From contig JAFEMH010000981.1 in assembly GCA_022495995.1 (NCBI GenBank), positions 62,001 to 126,000 on the forward strand: 64,000 bases of DNA, read 5' to 3'. Origin of the DNA: Adenophora triphylla var. japonica. Taxonomy: Eukaryota > Streptophyta > Magnoliopsida > Asterales > Campanulaceae. Position 1 is the stretch's first letter. Each line of letters opens with the position of its first letter. Positions 31,698-43,466 of the stretch are shown here, piece by piece. Under the pieces are notes generated by a model. The model was not told the DNA's origin. It did not search any database and was given only the letters and a program-made list of their open reading frames with translations. The position numbers were made by a program, and so were the translations under genes.

Positions 31698-34600
31698 ATG
31701 AATCTGCAATCAGAAATATATGCAAGTGAAAATGGGCAAACCAACGGTGTATTTCAAGCTTCTAATGGCGATACTGCCGAACACACAGAAAGCTTTATAG
31801 GTGGGATTGAAGGTACACCTGTCCAAGCGTTACATTTTATTCGATTAATTTGTTCCATATTCTTTACAGATCGTTATGAAATGAGTTTACTAACTGTTTT
31901 CTATTATTGTGGTCGTTTATTGCTTACTATAATGAAGTATAATTTATTAGCTCTTTAATTTCCTTCCCTGGGGTATCAGATAGATCGCTCAATCAAGACG
32001 GGAGTAATTTCCACGACATGCCCCAACTAAAGCAAGGGTCCTATGCAGATCATCCTGTTAGTAAAATTTCAGAAATGATGAAATTGAACGGTTTAGAGGT
32101 AGTGCTTCTCATTGTTAGTAAAATCTCAGGAATTGCTGTCATATCATTAGTTTGACCCACTCCTTGTGCTTTTCAGCAACTTTTTTTTTTGTGTGTGTGC
32201 AGAATGCCTCTATCCAATCTCTACTTAGTGTTACGAATAAGATTCTGGATGAAAGCATTGAGAGGAAGAAAGAAGATGTACCAAATGTAAGTGAGTAAGA
32301 AGGGGTATGCTATATGATTGATGCAATTCCAGACTAATCATTAAGGCCATGTTTGGATATCAGATCTCCGTGTTTTTTTCTTTCCAAATTCAACTCTTCA
32401 TTGTGTTGCTATTTTAGACTTATATGTACTACTCCCTCCGTCCCAAAATGAATGTTCAAAAGAAAATCAAATTTACTCCTGATTAAGAGTAAATTTAATA
32501 CTCCCTCCGTCCCAGACCAAGGGTATATGGAGGGGATTTCATGCTTCTTAAGAAATTTTTTAAAAAATAAATAAAAGTTAAATGTGAGATAGGGAATAGT
32601 AATTAAATATGTGGTAGGAAATATGAGAGATAATGTAAAAGTTAAATGTGTGGTAGGGAATAGGAGAGAGAATGTAAAAGTTAAAAATATTTAATAGGAG
32701 AGAGAATGAGTGGGAGAAATAGTAGTTAAATGTGTGGTAGGAAATAGGAGAGAGAATGTATAAGGATATAATGAATGGTTTTTTTGTAAATATATGAAGA
32801 TGATAAGGGTATTAATATATTCAAAAACTTGCCTTTTTTTGGAAATGAACTCTTGGTCTGGGACGTCCCAAAAGGGAAAGATGAACCCTTGGTCTGGGAC
32901 GGAGGGAGTATATTTTTTGACATCCATTTTGGGACAGAGGGAGTAGAATTTATCCATTTTTGTGTACATATCAATGCAAATTTGAGTAGCCAATCAAGAA
33001 TTCATAGTGTTACTTTAAAAAGGATAGCTGGATAAAGGTCTAGAATACAAATAAGATAACCATATGCTAATTAAAGTAAAGCGTAGAGGTAACCTTTTGT
33101 TGTCCTTGACTGAACATTAGAACTCAAGTGTGTGTTGAGTCTTGACATACTTTTCTTTTCTTGTTTTAATTAACTTTTCTGCCCAGCGAGTGGCCTCTGT
33201 GTTGAAAAAAGTTGTGCAAGAGATCGAGCATCGCATTTCAAGACAAGCAGAAGAATTTAAGAAGGTAAGCAATGGAGGCAATTCTTCTCCTCTGGTACAT
33301 TTTATCTAATACTTACTAGTGACCTGATCTTTGTGTGGCTTCAGCAAAACAATCTTTACAAGTCCCGGGAGGAGAAATATCATTCAAAACTAAGAGTGCT
33401 AGAGACTATTGCCACTGGAACTACAGATGAAAATGAGGTGCTCTTCTTAAGTCTATGGACTTGCGCTTTCACATTTGCTATGTGCTTAACTTTTTTTTTT
33501 CCCTCATACTGGCATTACTTTTGATTAGGTTGTTATGAAGCAGCTTCAGCGGATAAAGGTACCTTTCTCATTTTTTAGCTAAACTGACAATTTATAATGA
33601 CTGCGAAAATTGTTCCTTTCACTTGTGATTCTAAGTGTCTGATAATTCTCTTTTCTCCATTTCTTCTTTGCTAGTTACCGGTAAAAGTGGTAATGCTGCT
33701 TGTATTGAAAGTGGCAACTAACTGGATCTTGCTTGTTGCAGATTGAGAAGAACATGATCGAGGAGAAGAAAAAGCTTGAAGATCAAGATTTGGTTAGATT
33801 GATGAAAGAGAATGATCGATGTAATTTTGAGATTTCAACCCTAAAAGAGGAGTTGGAAGTGGCCAAAGATACATATGAAAAGAACTATATGCAAATTTCC
33901 ACAGAGGCCAAAGAAACTAAAGTTAAGCTAGAGAAAAAGATAAAGGAACTCGAAAATCTTTTGTCTGATTCAAGAAAGAAGGTGAAAGAACTTGAAAAAT
34001 ATACAGAATCAAAATTCTTGAGATGGAAAAGGAGAGAACGGGGTTATAAGAGCTTTATGGATTTCCAAAGTGGGTCCCTACAGGTATGCACCAATCTTCC
34101 ATCTGTTTTTATATGTAGGGAATACTATGCTTAATGAGTCCCACATTATGCAAAGTAGTTTCAAAATCCAACCTTAAATGTCTTGAGCTTCGAGATTTTC
34201 CTAAACTTTGAAATACTTATGATTTGGAAAAGGTAATTTATCCCATGGTTTTTAGGATATATCCAAAATAAATAAATAATACTTAGACATATTTCACTTT
34301 CAAAAAACAATATTTTGAGTGGGATTTGCTGGAGTACTAATTTTTTTGCTCACATGACACGTTGTGGAACAGGAGTTAAGGATGGGTTCGGAGTCTATTA
34401 AGCAAGAGGTTTTGAAGACACAAATGATTTATTCAGAAGAACTCAACAAATTTGGTAAGTTTGATAGTGTGCGCTTTATTAGGATGTGTTTTCACCTTTC
34501 TTTTGATTTAAATATATTATTTGGACAGGGTTCCAGATTAAAGGACTAATAGATGCAGCTCAGAACTATCACGCAGTTCTTGCAGAAAACAGGAAATTGT

Positions 34601-37600
34601 ACAATGAGGTTCAGGATTTGAAAGGTAATGGATACATAACTGTAACATGCAAGGATAACTATAGGACCTAAATCATTTTGGGACTAAAACTTTGTTGTTG
34701 GCAGGAAATATAAGAGTTTATTGTAGAATAAGGCCATTCCTTAAGGGGCAAAGGATAAAACAAACTACCATAGACTATATAGGTGAGAATGGGGAATTGG
34801 TTCTCGCAAATCCTTTGAAGCAAGGAAAAGATAGCCACCGGATCTTCAAATTTAACAAAGTCTTTGGTCCTGCAGCAACCCAAGGTACTATACTGTCTTA
34901 CCATATATACGATTCTTGTAACTTGCGTATTAGTTCTTATCCATAAAGATGTTTGTATAATATTTGATTTCATGTACTCATTTTTTTCTTGTAAAATGTG
35001 TGTTCACAGAGGAGGTATTTTTGGATACTCAACCATTGATTCGATCTGTGCTTGATGGATATAATGTTTGCATTTTTGCCTATGGTCAAACTGGTTCAGG
35101 AAAAACTTATACTATGGTTGGTCCCTACTCTAAATTTTGTGGATTCAAATTCAAGTATGTATGAGAAATTGATCCTTTCTTACAATCCTACTTTTTTTGT
35201 ATTTTCCTGTCAGACCGGGCCTAATTTATCATCTCAAGAGGACTGGGGGGTCAATTATCGAGCGCTTAATGATCTTTTTCAGCTCTCTCAGAGCAGGAAA
35301 AGTTCATTTCTATATGAAGTTGGTGTACAAATGGTTGAGATATACAATGAACAAGTCCGTGATCTACTATCTCATAACATTTCTCAGAAAAGATATCCTT
35401 TACCTCTAAATTTCCATTTTATAAATTGAACTTTCTATTTTTGATTTAGTTTTGCATACATGTTGAACTGGGCAGTTTATTAAACAGGCCTATAAATAGA
35501 TACCTTCTACTTGTTTCCTTGACTTGCGTACGCTTGGGATTTGGAGTACTACTCAACCAAATGGGTTAGCTGTTCCTGGTGCTAGCATGCATCCTGTTAA
35601 TTCGACAGATGACGTCTTAGAGTTGATGAAGATAGGGTTAATGAATAGGGCAGTTGGTGCTACTGCTTTGAATGAAAGGAGCAGCCGGTCCCACAGGTTC
35701 GTGTTGATTTCATACTGTGCTTGATTGTTTCTTGACTTAACTTAATATTAGTGTTCTTTCTGTTTGAATCTCATGTTGCAGTATCCTTACTGTTCATGTT
35801 CGGGGGACAGATTTAGAGACCAATTCTCTTCTGCGGGGTAGTCTGCATTTGGTTGATCTTGCTGGCAGTGAAAGGGTGGACCGCTCAGAAGCAACCGGAG
35901 ATAGATTAAAGGAAGCACAACACATTAACAAATCTCTGTCAGCCCTAGGAGATGTTATTTTTGCTCTTGCTCAAAAAAGTTCTCACGTGCCCTACAGAAA
36001 TAGCAAACTAACTCAAGTTCTTCAAAGCTCTTTGGGTATGTGCCAATTTCAATTCATATACATAGTTTCTACTAAATTTATCATTTATTCCTTATGTTTT
36101 TTCTTTCGATTATTGTTGCAGGTGGCCAAGCAAAAACACTCATGTTCGTTCAACTCAATCCGGATGCTGAATCATTTTCTGAGACTGTAAGCACTTTGAA
36201 GTTTGCTGAGAGGGTGTCCGGTGTCGAGTTAGGTGCTGCACGAAGCAATAAAGAGGGAAGGGGGGTCAGAGAACTTATGGAACAGGTTCAACATAATACT
36301 CCCTCCGTCCCAAAATACTTGTAGTTTTAGGACTTTTCACACATATTAAGAAATGCCCTTAGTTTTGTGGATTAATCATTTTCTGAGAATATAAGCACTT
36401 TGAAGTTAGCTTCTTGTTTGGTTCTTTTCTAATGTATTTTCATGTGGATCATATAGGTTACATCTTTAAAGGATACCGTGGCGAAAAAAGATGAAGAGAT
36501 TGGACGGTTGAGATTGTTAAAAACCAGTGTAAATGGTGAGAAGCGTGCTATTGGGTCCACGCGACCCGGGTCCTCCTCCTCAAGAAGAAATTCCGTTGGC
36601 TCTTCAAGCAGAAGCCCTACTTTGTCCATCGGGAAAAGATCAGGACTCCATAAAAAGACAGCCTCTGATTCTAATAGCTCAGAGTGCAGTGACAAACAAT
36701 CTGACACTGGCTCTCAAAAGTCGCTAGATGAATTTAAACACCACAAGGATTTTTTCAAACATTCGAGGCTTGCTGTGGTGGACGGGGTTGAGAATCAAAC
36801 CGAAGATTTCGAGCTTGTGGGATTTGGGGATGGAGATGATGATGAGAGGTTAAGCGACATATCTGATGGTGTTCTTTCCATGGCAGAAACAGACGGTTCA
36901 AATAGTATTGTTGAGTTGACTTCAACACTTTTTCCTGAAACTACAAAATCACAAGTGGAAAGCCAGCCACACGTTGAGAGGCAAGTGGAGAGCCAGGCAC
37001 ACGTTGAGAGCCAGCCACACGTTGAGAGCCTATTGCCTCACCTTGAGAGCCTATTGAAGAAGTGAGTTTACCTTTTTCTGTACGATTAACACACACACAT
37101 ATACACATATATATTTATACTCCCTCCGTCCTAAAAGTTCACTTCTGTTTTGGACATGGGGATTAAGAAAAGGTGTAAGTGGGGTAAGTGTTGTGAGTAT
37201 TAAAACATTTCCATTTTCGGAAAGTGTTGGTTGGGAAACCCAAAGAGGTAAAAAGTGTAAGTTTTAGTGGGATGAAGGGAGTACATATTAGTGTTGTTGT
37301 TGGCATGCTTACTTGACATTGTACTTGATAAAAATTAGTAACAACACGTCTAATTCTACTTCCGTGTATGGTTGACCTCAGGCCTAGTGTATCTGGTAGA
37401 ATTCCACGGCCTCCTCAAAAGCAAGTGCAAACAGGATCATCTCGGCCTTCTGGGACGAAGAGCGCGCCAAGAGTCTTGACAGGTATGTACACACTATTTC
37501 AATTTGTAGTTTCTTTCTGCTCCATTTTCTTTCCATCAAAGTTTCTGTGTATAAAATTGGCCAAAATACGTTTAACCCCCCCCCCCCCAAAGTATCCACC

Positions 37601-39379
37601 AATTCCCACTTTGCACCCCCGTTTGAAAAGTTGGTCTGTTTGGTACCTAAATTTTCAAATAGTCCGGACGTTAGAAAAGTTAACAGAATAGGTCATGCGC
37701 ATATCACATTATGGGTGTTTTTGTCTTTCGACTTCAAAAAAGAAGCGCTTAAATGTCTTTTCACCTATATCTTCTTCAACCCAGACTCACCACCGCATTT
37801 CCACCACCTGAACCACCAAATTGCCTCCACCAACCACCAACTACCAATTTCAAATTAAAAAAATCCTTCATCTCCAAGTTCAAGCTAAATAAAAATCAAA
37901 ACAGAGCAACCAATATTTACTTACGGGTTTTCTGAAACCTTTGTTCTAGTATTTCGAATTGCCCCAATCGAATCAGAGCAACCATAAAACAATTACTCCC
38001 TCCGTCCCGCTAATATTAGCACACTTTCCTTTTTGGGCGTCCCGCTAATATCCGCACACTCCCAAAAAGGAAACTTTATATTAATAAAATATTCACCCAA
38101 CCCCACTCATTCTCTCTCCTACATTATTTTAATACTCACAACACCATTATAATTTATTACACCCTCCACTCATTCTCTCTCCACTCATTCTTTTACACTC
38201 ACAACATTTTATTAAAATATCATATTCCTTAATTCCCGCGCAAACAGTGTTTGTGCTAATATTAGCGGGACGGAGGGAGTACATATCAATAACAAGAACT
38301 TAATAACAATGATGATGGCTGCAACATCCATCTGGACAAAACACTTCAATCTTTGTAATCCTTTTTATATTGACTGGTTTCCGCCAATCTTCAATTTTGA
38401 GCTTTTGGTTTTGGTGGGGGATGTTCTTGGTAATTCGGGTTACAACTGAAAGGAACATTCTGATTTCCCTATATTTCTCCCCCGTTGAGAACTCCATAAA
38501 TGGCTTGCAGTCGAACAGACTGGAATTGACAAACTCAAAGGGTTTGCAAGCGGCCAATTTTGAGATCTCTAGGGTTTGGGGTGAGGGTCTGAAGCAGGGA
38601 AGAGAAAGAAACGAAAGAGGAAGGAAGAGGGGTGATTCAGTGGTCGAACGGAGCTGGTGGGTTTGGATTAGAAAGAGTTGAAGGGAGGGCACAGACACAG
38701 CGTGGAGGTGGGATGGGAATGGGGAGAATGGCGGAATGGGACCGAGTACTTTATTTTCTTTTCCTTTTTTCTTTTAGTAACTGACCAAGTGAGGGTAAGC
38801 TAGTAATTAAACACATAAATGGTCATGTGCACTGTACATGGCTAATTTTCACTAACGTCCGTTAGAACTAGGGTGCAAAGTGGGAAAGTTTAAAACTTTA
38901 AACATTGGGCACCAAATAGACCGACTTTTCAAATGGGGGTGGAAAGTGGGAATCAGTGGATACTTTGGGGGGATAAACGTATTTTGGCCTAGAAATTTTC
39001 ACCACCCCACTCCCTCTCCATTTATAACTACATAAAGCACCTTTTGCTCAATATATCCTTGCACACTCCTTTCGTTTTGCTCAAACAGTTCTTGTTTGGC
39101 AGAAAAAAAGTTCAAGAAATGATTTTTTTTTTTTTTTTGTAATAATCTTTAATTTCAAGAATGACCTCATATTTTCTTTTTAATTTTAAGTTAACGTATA
39201 AAGGGTATACGAGAAAGAATAAAAGTAACAGCTTAACTTTTCAAGCACAACTCTCTGAAGTCATTTTTATGCAGTGAGTAGCTAGTTCTGATATGCAATT
39301 CTTATACCCCACAGGTTCTAAAAAACAGACTCCTGGAATGGGTTCATCCTCCTCCAAGTCCAGCATGCGGAGACTTTAG
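31698..39379 (+). CDS. KIN-14 type kinesin, C-terminal half motor
   Basis: Eighteen coding exons join in frame to 952 residues: 31698-31812, 31980-32098, 32203-32286, 33187-33264, 33345-33437, 33529-33558, 33742-34083, 34373-34454, 34529-34624, 34705-34884, 35010-35116, 35214-35392, 35532-35696, 35782-36035, 36122-36285, 36457-37061, 37382-37482, 39315-39379. A coiled coil (exons 4-9) is followed by the KIN-14 neck [11 protein letters not shown] directly before the motor, the arrangement of minus-end-directed kinesins. The motor shows the P-loop GQTGSGKT, switch I NERSSRSH, switch II DLAGSE and a [13 protein letters not shown] stretch. The tail is Ser-rich with repeated HVES(Q) units. It would move along microtubules. 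All splice sites are GT-AG except one AT-AC (35393-35531). The N-terminus is short for the family, so an upstream exon could be missed. Confidence 0.9.
32432..32943. mobile_element. Stowaway MITE with another nested inside
   Basis: The outer element begins CTCCCTCCGTCCCAAAATG and ends CATTTTGGGACAGAGGGAG, with TA on each side (32430-31, 32944-45). It lies in the intron after coding exon 3. Its centre is interrupted by a second Stowaway at 32501. Confidence 0.88.
32501..32908. mobile_element. Inner Stowaway MITE, TSD TA
   Basis: Begins CTCCCTCCGTCCCAGACCAA and ends TTGGTCTGGGACGGAGGGAG, with TA at 32499-32500 and 32909-32910. Internally it has repeated words such as TTAAATGTGTGGTAGG (about 32643, 32727). 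The inner element is younger than the outer one. Confidence 0.9.
35393..35531 (+). other. U12-type AT-AC intron in the kinesin motor region
   Basis: The intron starts ATATCCTTT, the consensus of U12-type donors, has a branch-site match TTCCTTGAC at 35515-35523, and ends GCGTAC. The branch A is 9-10 nt from the AC end. Removing it gives [16 protein letters not shown], the expected motor sequence, in frame. Standard GT-AG sites give no such join. See the finding. Confidence 0.93.
36299..36385. mobile_element. Stowaway MITE, one end visible
   Basis: CTCCCTCCGTCCCAAAATAC is at the left, after TA. No matching right end is seen, so it is truncated or decayed. It lies in the intron before coding exon 16; the right limit is arbitrary. 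Confidence 0.5.
37120..37281. mobile_element. Stowaway MITE in a kinesin intron
   Basis: Begins CTCCCTCCGTCCTAAAAG and ends TTTAGTGGGATGAAGGGAG, with TA at 37118-37119 and 37282-37283. It is 162 bp long and lies between coding exons 16 and 17. Confidence 0.82.
37559..38989. mobile_element. Long-TIR non-autonomous element in the last kinesin intron
   Basis: A 1431-bp element has ends GGCCAAAATACGTTTA and a right arm that matches it in reverse, with inverted similarity of at least 85 bp (AGTATCCAC, TTCCCACTTT, TTTGAAAAGT). A C run lies at the left. The flanking nine bases (TATAAAATT, TAGAAATTT) match at seven positions, consistent with an old Mutator-like target duplication. No transposase is visible. 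The Stowaway at 37996 is nested in it. Confidence 0.7.
37996..38279. mobile_element. Stowaway MITE nested in the long-TIR element
   Basis: Begins CTCCCTCCGTCCCGCTAATA and ends TATTAGCGGGACGGAGGGAG, with TA at 37994-37995 and 38280-38281. It is 284 bp with perfect 20-bp ends. Internal AATATTCAC and ACACTC words are repeated in AT-rich arms. Confidence 0.9.
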
Positions 39380-40853
39380 TTAAGGTAAAGGCAGATCGGA
39401 TCAGTGAAAAGACGCTTCTGCCCGTATTTGTAACATAGATTAGTTAATTAACGTCCTCTCCTCTCGGTTCTTAAGTTGTTTCGTGTACTTCAGTCGTGTA
39501 GTGTCGGAAGAGGTATAACTTAGATCATAGTGTTGATTTGCTTAGGATGAGATTCAGATGTTATTGATTCATGGCCATCCTCGTATATGAAGTTCGATTA
39601 TCGTCGAGAAGATTGTAAGCATTATAAGTATCTCTTAGTTAGAATTCACTGGTGATTATAGGGGTTTGTGGTATATGTATATCTCTGTGTTTGTGTGTGA
39701 AAATGTGTTTCATGGGTGATATATGGAGTATGTCACATTTTCATTTTAATTCTGCAAGAGGCATGAATATATGAAGGGCGAAACTGACAACTGAAGCCCA
39801 ACATAACATAAGGCCAGCGAGCTAGCTCGGGATACGATCTGAACACTAAACACTGATTGACTTTGCAAGGGTTGGCAAGGGTTTGAGCGGAGGAGATTGT
39901 TATATCCCCCATCACATATCGGAAATATGTGGAAATTTAGTGAGCTATATAGAAGCCTTATACATTATTACTAATCATCAAATCATCGAAATTTTGTAAC
40001 ACCTAGTGGCATAGAGCAGGGCATGCCTAATCAAAATTCTTTAAATTTCTGTCATATTTATTAAATATACCACTAAAATAAAAGAGGTTATTTTTCTAGG
40101 GAATTTGCCCCATAAGATTCTTTTGGAACAAATCACTTCCCACTAAGTTTCTTATTGTATTAAAATGCCCCATAAGTTCTCATGTTGTATTATGTATAAT
40201 ACAACATTTAGTTATGCAGTAGTTTAAAATCATAATACTGCATCCGCACCACCGCCTCCACCACAGCCCAGTTCTGCCTCTGTCGTCTGCTATTGCCGCA
40301 TGCCGGATTTCGGTCAATTTTCGTCGAAATCCGGTCAATTTTCACCGGAATCCGGCAATTTTGGCCGGAATCCGGCCGCCGATCGCCGGAGGTTGGAATC
40401 TGATCGCCGGTCCATGGGCTTCAGACTCCGGTCACCGGCGGTCGCCGAAATGCAGTATTATTGCCTTAATTGATGTTGTATTTTCGAAACATAATACAAC
40501 ATCATAATACAACATGGGGAAGGAACTTATCGGACATTATGAAACTTTTTTAGAACTTATCAGACATAGTCCCATTTTTCTAATATAGTTTATGAAAGAA
40601 TCCCCATTTATATGATTTACTCGATCTATCCCTAAATGAATGCCCAAATTAAAGAAATATTTGTCTAATTTTTATATTATTTTTTGCAAAAAACACTTTG
40701 TCGCTAAACGTTTTTTTTATCAAAAAAAAATTCTAATTTTATCATCGTAAAACTGATATTTAAAAAGTGGATAACATGAATATTTATACATATATTTGAA
40801 ATTAAAATGTTTTAAAATACATATTTTCATTTTTTTTTAAATCTCTCTAAATA
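39380..40853. other. Kinesin 3' region and intergenic
   Basis: The kinesin 3' untranslated region (39380-about 39700) is followed by AT-rich sequence. Between 40170 and 40560 there are CATAATACAACAT words at both ends of a GC-rich core (CCGGAATCCGGCC around 40350-40375). It could be a decayed transposon but I could not define its ends. No gene is seen. Confidence 0.4.
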
Positions 40854-41161
40854 CTCCATCCGTCCCACTACAAACAATACACTTTTCTCATTGGACGTCT
40901 CATTATAAATTACACACTTCCTAAACTGGAAATGTTTTATACTTTTATATTAGTGGGACCCACATGTCATACTAACAATAACAATTTAATTATTATTTTT
41001 ATCCCATTTTCTCTCTTCTACCTCACTTTTCATACTTACAACACCTACTTTATTATATTTTTTCTTAATTCTCGTGCAAACAATAACATTATATTTTTTG
41101 TTAATTTTCGTTCAAATAATAACAAACAATAACTAGTAAAATTGTAGTGGGACGGAGGGAG
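40854..41161. mobile_element. Stowaway MITE, TSD TA
   Basis: Begins CTCCATCCGTCCCACTACAA and ends TTGTAGTGGGACGGAGGGAG, with TA at 40852-40853 and 41162-41163. It is 308 bp long. Confidence 0.88.
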
Positions 41162-41178
41162 TAAGTGCTAACTCGATC

Positions 41179-41648
41179 TAGACATGACCATCCGGTTCAA
41201 ACCGCCAGTTCCGGTTTCGAACCGGCGGTTCACGGTTCCGCCATCCTTTGAACCGAAACCGGCCCGGTTTATTAATGGTTCCGTTTCCGGTTTTGAACCG
41301 GCAATTTCAAAAAAAAAAAAAAAAAAACTTGGTTTGAGCCGGTCCGGTTCCGGTTTCAACCGCCGGTTCGGACCCGGTTGGGCATCTCTACCGTCGGATC
41401 AAGCCAAATCAACGGTCCAGATCAGCCAAATCACGGTTCCGGTTCGTGAACCGGCGGTTCCGGTTCACGGTTCCGGTTCCTGAACCGGCAGTTCACCGGT
41501 TTTTGAATATACGAACCGTAATCGGACCGGAAAATCGCCGATTCACCGGTTCAGGCGATTCGGGTTCGACCGGTTCGATTTCCCGCCGATTTTGGGCCGG
41601 TCCGGTTCCGGTTTGAACCGCCGATTCCGACCCGGTTGGGCATTTCTA
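41179..41648. mobile_element. hAT-type element with 8-bp TSD, GGTTC/CCGG array
   Basis: The 470-bp element starts TAGACATGACCATCCGGTTC and its right end reads, in reverse, TAGAAATGCCCAACCGGGTC. It is flanked by exact 8-bp duplications ACTCGATC (41171-41178, 41649-41656), which is diagnostic of the hAT group. The interior consists almost entirely of ACCGG and GGTTC words. A frame spanning 41184-41483 comes only from this repetition. Confidence 0.88.
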
Positions 41649-43079
41649 ACTCGATCACATCAAATACTCGTGATATTTATGCTTCTTTTATTAAAAGGGT
41701 AAAAGAAAATAATACTAATACTGTAATAATGATAACCATGGTCCTACAATGATCATGTGACTGTGAGGTTAAGACTTAAGATAATACGGTATACCGCCAT
41801 ACCACCAAATCTCTCCTCGCAATTTCCAGCTCATTTCCAATTTTCCGTCCCTGCAAATTTTCAATTCATTTTCATCCTCTGAATAAACCTCCCCTCCTTA
41901 AACCCTATTTAAATATTCTCCCAGATTTTCCCGAGAAAATATGAACAAGAAACAATCCAGAGCATCGCCTCCGGCTAGCCAGGAATCAAATTTGTCAAGG
42001 TTATACCTCTACTCAACTTTCATTTGTAACAATAACCGAATAGAAATCTCATGTTTAGCACTCCGTATTAATTATTTGTTGTTAATTGTTGAAATTCGAG
42101 CGTAAACTAAGCTTTAATAAGATTGAATTTAACTGGTTAATTTACTGATGAAGAACGGTGTCAGGGGTTTTGTGTTTCTATTGAGCTTGTTAGTTGCTGG
42201 TGAGGATTGGGGATTGGGTCTGCAAGAACGTTGAAAGGTAAATTAATTGGATTGAACTTTGTTTTTATTACAAAGATTGCTTTTTTCGTTGAGTAGAATG
42301 TAAAAATTAAACAGAATCTGGTTCGTAAGATAAAGAAAGAACCTGAACTTGATGAAGTTGTGCTTTCCATGTTGATTGCCTGCATTCCGTCCATTCTTCA
42401 TTAGAGATCCAGTATTTTGCTTGTATGCCAGCATCCGATTTATTATGGCACCATTGAAGTTTAGGTGGTTGGAGTATGAAGCCAGTCTTTGTGGGCCATG
42501 CTACTTGTTTATCAGTTTTATCATTAGTTTCTTAAATGGCATAGTTCAGTTCTTATTTATATTTATTATTTCTGAATAGTATCTTGTCAATCATCAATTT
42601 CAGATTATGTGATTTTTCCATGCAATGCTTCTTCCTTCAGCTCTCATTTATATTTATAAATACTGAACATTATAACTGGCCATTGTTCAATTTACATGGA
42701 TCAGCATGAAATAAAACCATGAAACATACATAATAATCAGCGGATGGGGGGGGGGGAGTTTTTAGCTGTAAAAATGATAAAAAATCATAAAAAAATCAAG
42801 GGAAGTTTGACACTATCAAAGAGACGACTGAGTTAACTTAGCTTGAGCAAGTTGAAGTGGACAACTCACAGGCATAATGGGCTGGAAGTTGCATACGCTG
42901 AAGCTAAGGCTAAACAAGAATGAGTTTGCTGATGGGTATTGCCTTATGTAGCCTCCAATTCAGGATTATGAAAAATATGCAGCTCTTCTCCCTCAGAAGA
43001 GCAGCAGCTGGATCTGGAGGGAGAGGTGGAATTTCACAGCACAATTATGTAAATAGCTCCTATTTCCTGGGTGATGAAC
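41649..43079 (+). promoter_or_regulatory. Probable promoter and 5' leader of the carrier gene
   Basis: C/T-rich leader-like text at 41810-41940 leads to ATG at 41941 (MNKKQSRASPPASQESN), followed by a possible donor at 41999. A further exon-like stretch at 42160-42239 ends at a GT. These could be 5' exons of the carrier gene, separated from its main start by the copia element. A (G)n run sits at about 42747. Exon structure is not certain. Confidence 0.3.
43075..43079. repeat. Left 5-bp TSD of the copia element
   Basis: TGAAC is repeated at 48549-48553. Confidence 0.85.
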
Positions 43080-43466
43080 TCTTGAAACTTGAAATGTTCA
43101 TAGTCAGGTCAAATAATAGAGAGAGAGAATTTTGGGAAAATCTTGTTCTGTTATTCACAACTGATGTTTTTACAAATGAAAGTCTACACTTTAAATACTA
43201 GCTTTACTGTCTACAACTTGTCTAACTCTAACAAACTCTAACAAACTATGTACAACTTGATATCCTATCTGTACAAGTCATTTAACTGAAAGCTAACCGA
43301 AAATCTTATTTACAAAATTGCCATGTCAACTCCAATTACCATCGCAAGTAAACATGAAGCTTTTCGTACATACCGACTTCATGCTTTAACTCCGCATGCC
43401 TTGAATCCTCATTATAACAACAATGTGCTTGAACATTTTCATCCTTGGCTTCATTATCTCGTAATA
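43080..43466 (-). repeat. 3' LTR of the copia element
   Basis: Matches 48159-48548 almost base for base; differences include CGAAAATC versus GAACAGATC and ATCGCAAG versus ATCAGTAAG. The purine-rich tract before it (GTGGGAGGGGG on the minus strand, about 43467-43480) is the polypurine tract. Confidence 0.9.

Noticed and set aside
40092..40585. Possible transposon with CATAATACAACAT words at both ends
   Set aside because: I could not find matching terminal repeats or a target duplication.
41184..41483. 99-codon frame in the hAT-type element
   Set aside because: Repetition of GGTTC/ACCGG gives open frames on both strands.
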